This document shows, in pieces, positions 62,342 to 64,000 of a stretch of DNA of 64,000 bases. The notes under the pieces were generated by a model. It was not told the origin of the DNA. It did not search any database and saw only the letters and a program-made list of their open reading frames with translations. Source of the DNA: Microbacterium proteolyticum (GTDB taxonomy: Bacteria > Actinomycetota > Actinomycetes > Actinomycetales > Microbacteriaceae); NCBI RefSeq assembly GCF_029639405.1, contig NZ_CP121274.1, positions 3,770,224 through 3,834,223 of the forward strand, written 5' to 3'. Positions within the stretch are counted from its first letter, which is position 1, and each line of letters opens with the position of its first letter. The translations under genes were made by a program, and so were the position numbers.

Positions 62342-62649
62342 GAGTGAGCGGACTCCTCGTTCGTTTCGGTGGCGCTGCTGCTGGTGACTGGCCGCCCGAA
62401 CGCGGGCGCGTCATTGGCGGGTGAGGGTCGGTCGGATGAGGACGCCGTCGCGGCGCGCGCAATCTCCGCGTCTCGTCGCGCCTGGGTCTCCACCGTGGGG
62501 GCGTACCCCTGCCAGTGCTCTCCGGTCGCGTCCGCCCACCGTCCTCGCCGGGCGCGGGCCCGACGAGACTCGTCCGAGCTATTGCCGCCGTCATCCGACC
62601 AATGCTCAGACGCGGTCTCGTCCTCGTCGTCCGTCGATATGTCGCTCAT
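62338..62649 (-). CDS. 103-residue low-complexity acidic/Arg-rich protein
   Basis: Acidic Ser/Asp-rich N-terminus (SDISTDDEDETASEHWSDDG), an Arg-rich middle and a Ser/Thr-rich end; predicted disordered. It is coupled to the following gene by a 4-base overlap. Unknown function. Confidence 0.5.
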   Translation of the reverse strand: MSDISTDDEDETASEHWSDDGGNSSDESRRARARRGRWADATGEHWQGYAPTVETQARRDAEIARAATASSSDRPSPANDAPAFGRPVTSSSATETNEESAHS

Positions 62650-62717
62650 AGCCGGACTCTACGCGCGCGACTGTCGCGGGGATAGGAGGGGTCTGACACC
62701 GGCCGACCCCGCGCGGA

Positions 62718-62882
62718 TCAGCTCGAACGTCGCGCGGCGCTGCGGCGCACGAGACCGAAGATTACGGTCCCCACGAACAGCACGATGCCGATGATCCCGA
62801 GCCAGAGAAGCCCCTGGAAAGTGAACCCGACGATCGAGAGCACGACCCACAACACAAGAAGGATGATCAGCACTGTCCACAT
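62718..62882 (-). CDS. 54-residue membrane protein
   Basis: Two helices (TVLIILLVLWVVLSIVGF and LLWLGIIGIVLFVGTVIF) and a basic tail (RRSAARR). Tiny hydrophobic proteins of this form are common in actinobacteria. The start at 62882 (MWTVLII) is preferred over an upstream in-frame extension. Confidence 0.6.
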   Translation of the reverse strand: MWTVLIILLVLWVVLSIVGFTFQGLLWLGIIGIVLFVGTVIFGLVRRSAARRSS

Positions 62883-62992
62883 GTTCGCGACTGTACGCGT
62901 CCACCGGCCGATGGGGAGCCCCGCACCCGAGCGCGATGCGTTTCCCGGCCTTCTCGGCGCCATCCGAACAAATAGCGATAGAACTCGCGCGG

Positions 62993-63340
62993 CTACCAGT
63001 CCCACCACTCTAGGCATGTGGGTGCCGGCGCCGACTCATCCTCGAACACCGCACTCTGCGGCTGTGAGGAGAACGGGTACTGCGCGTGCATGCGCAACAT
63101 CGTGGAGGCCGTGGAGAAATCCGGCTCCGCCTCGATCCACGCAAACGGAACACTCATCATCCCCACCCCCGGCCCTACGACCAGCTCCGCGGTCGTCTCG
63201 CCGCCGCGACCGTCGCAAATCGGGATGCGGAGCACATCGGTGACGCCGGCCATGGCCAGGCCCCGGGCGAGCTGCGTCAAAGCCTCCGACACATCGTTCG
63301 TCGTGATAACGGAAGATCCCGAAAAGCTGATCGCGCGCAT
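62993..63340 (-). CDS. 115-residue hypothetical protein
   Basis: Contains LARGLAMAGVTDVLRIPICDGRGGETTAELVVGPGVGM, then a short acidic C-terminus with CLEWWDW. It could be related to the truncated gene at 63594-63866, since both are small and mention valine-rich strand segments (LVVGPGVGM, VVITVETMV), but the similarity is weak. No function assigned. Confidence 0.5.
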   Translation of the reverse strand: MRAISFSGSSVITTNDVSEALTQLARGLAMAGVTDVLRIPICDGRGGETTAELVVGPGVGMMSVPFAWIEAEPDFSTASTMLRMHAQYPFSSQPQSAVFEDESAPAPTCLEWWDW

Positions 63341-63593
63341 GCTCCGAGACTGCGCCTCTCGGCCACGATCATCTCCCGCCTATCCGCATACCCGCAGACG
63401 TGATAGACCCGCTTCGTGAGAACCACCCCGGTGACCAAACTGCGGCACTTCCCGAAACAGAAGCCGCGGTAGCTATTACTGGGGAGAGAACGGTGACCGA
63501 CAAGGAACGGAAGCCGACCTCGCCGTCTGTGCATGCGACAGCCATACGGCGTTACCGACGTGTGAACCATGCTCCGAGTGCGGACGGCGACGT

Positions 63594-63866
63594 TCAGATC
63601 AGGTCGTAGGGGCTCTGCTCCTGGTAGGCGGGATCGAAGTCCGGCCGCCAGGAGGTCGATCCCCTATCGGCTGCCTCGCCATCCAGCACCATCGTCTCCA
63701 CGGTGATGACGACGGGAACGATACCCGTGATGAGGAAGCTGAGTCGCTGTCCACCGTCGAGGATGGCGTCGACGAAGTCGCCGCCGCTTCGGACCGCCTC
63801 GACGATGGCGCGTTTCAAGACGACGGGATCCTCCGTCGGAGCGAGCGCATGCGTGACACCGGAAAC
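63594..63866 (-). pseudogene. C-terminal part of a gene cut by IS21-type insertion
   Basis: About 90 codons remain on the minus strand (APTEDPVVLKRAIVEAVRSG, GQRLSFLITGIVPVVITVETMVLDGEAADRG, ending YDLI). The reading frame continues leftward from an insertion boundary at 63867, where the sequence becomes an IS21-like end; the apparent start MTEPV lies in transposon DNA. The original N-terminus should be beyond the inserted element, outside the window. Confidence 0.65.
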
Positions 63867-64000
63867 TGGCTCTGTCACGCTTAGCTGGCCCAGGCTTGTC
63901 GCTTTGATTTGGCCCAGCTCGTCGGCTGCCGGGGTGTCGTTGTCGGTCTGATTTGGCCCAGGGCTGAGGGTGTCCTCGTTCGGTATCGAGCGAGGAGGGG
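63867..64000 (+). mobile_element. left end of a second IS21-family element
   Basis: Begins TGGCTCTGTCACGC, sharing the first 11 bases with the end of the IS21-mer element. Three TGGCCCA-type subrepeats (about 63884, 63910 and 63953) and the GCCGGGG block between them mirror the terminal organisation of the first element. The transposase gene should begin just past the window edge, where AGGAGGGG appears. The elements are related but not identical. Confidence 0.75.

Larger units (their letters stand above)
44630..63866. mobile_element. integrative element at tRNA-Pro (right end not seen)
   Basis: Starts in or just after tRNA-Pro with a serine integrase. It continues with a minus-strand transfer module (replication-relaxation protein, TraG-like ATPase, ArdA-like protein), an MT-A70 methyltransferase, an HD-domain cassette, surface proteins and Lsr2. 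I could not find a repeat of the tRNA 3' end to the right, so the right limit is open. The 63866 limit is only where an IS21-type element begins. Confidence 0.65.

Noticed and set aside
63400..63609. A 69-codon plus-strand ORF in the gap before the truncated gene
   Set aside because: No ribosome-binding site and no domain; composition near background, so I did not annotate it.

Overview
The window looks like part of a high-GC actinobacterial chromosome, most likely Microbacteriaceae (Microbacterium-like). The evidence is dense GC-rich coding with many GTG starts, Lsr2, a class A PBP with PASTA domains, thioester/LPXTG-like surface proteins, and a GntR-prpD-prpB-prpC operon beside acs. Two accessory blocks flank a chromosomal core at about 28.3-44.6 kb.

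Left accessory block (1-27821). It appears inserted into a chromosomal tadA/cpaF-type ATPase gene, whose N-terminal half survives at 27801-28331 and is cut at the Walker A motif. A 22-bp sequence at that junction (27800-27821) recurs in the same orientation at 15262-15283 with one mismatch. I read this as two integrated elements stacked in one target. Element A (off-window left to 15283) holds a TlpA-type redoxin and ccdA; ccdA is split by an IS21-family transposon (1125-5698, 36-bp inverted repeats, 6-bp target duplication) that carries merR and merA. Element A also holds a C5-methyltransferase with a second protein-like ORF nested in another frame, a MobF relaxase-helicase, a small regulator and a 1000-residue wall-anchored protein. 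Element B (15262-27821) is a 12.6-kb integrative unit without a visible relaxase. Its core is a tight plus-strand gene series: Ser/Thr kinase with N-terminal HTH, a 41-residue basic protein, SF2 helicase, CxxC mini-protein, HEPN-like RNase, QxK-type PD-(D/E)XK-like protein, then two serine recombinases. An XRE-ImmA/IrrE gene and a partner lie convergently beside the right junction. The kinase-helicase-HEPN-nuclease series is the best candidate for an undescribed defence system.

Core (28.3-44.6 kb). acs and the methylcitrate operon (gntR-prpD-prpB-prpC) handle acetate and propionate. etfB-etfA and a cytochrome b-like membrane protein follow on the same strand. After these come a RidA-like protein, a DUF4177-type protein, a PASTA penicillin-binding protein, a metallophosphoesterase, a frameshifted thioester-type surface protein and tRNA-Pro(CGG).

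Right accessory block (44.6 kb to the edge). A large serine integrase reads antisense into tRNA-Pro, indicating integration there. The minus-strand mobility module encodes a small resolvase-like protein, an ArdA-like antirestriction protein, a replication-relaxation protein, a TraG/VirD4-like ATPase, small membrane proteins and an MT-A70 methyltransferase. Further right are a lower-GC three-gene cassette with a dNTPase-like HD protein, surface proteins, Lsr2 and several small unknown genes. At 63867 a second IS21-type end truncates a minus-strand gene. The far attachment site of this block is not visible.
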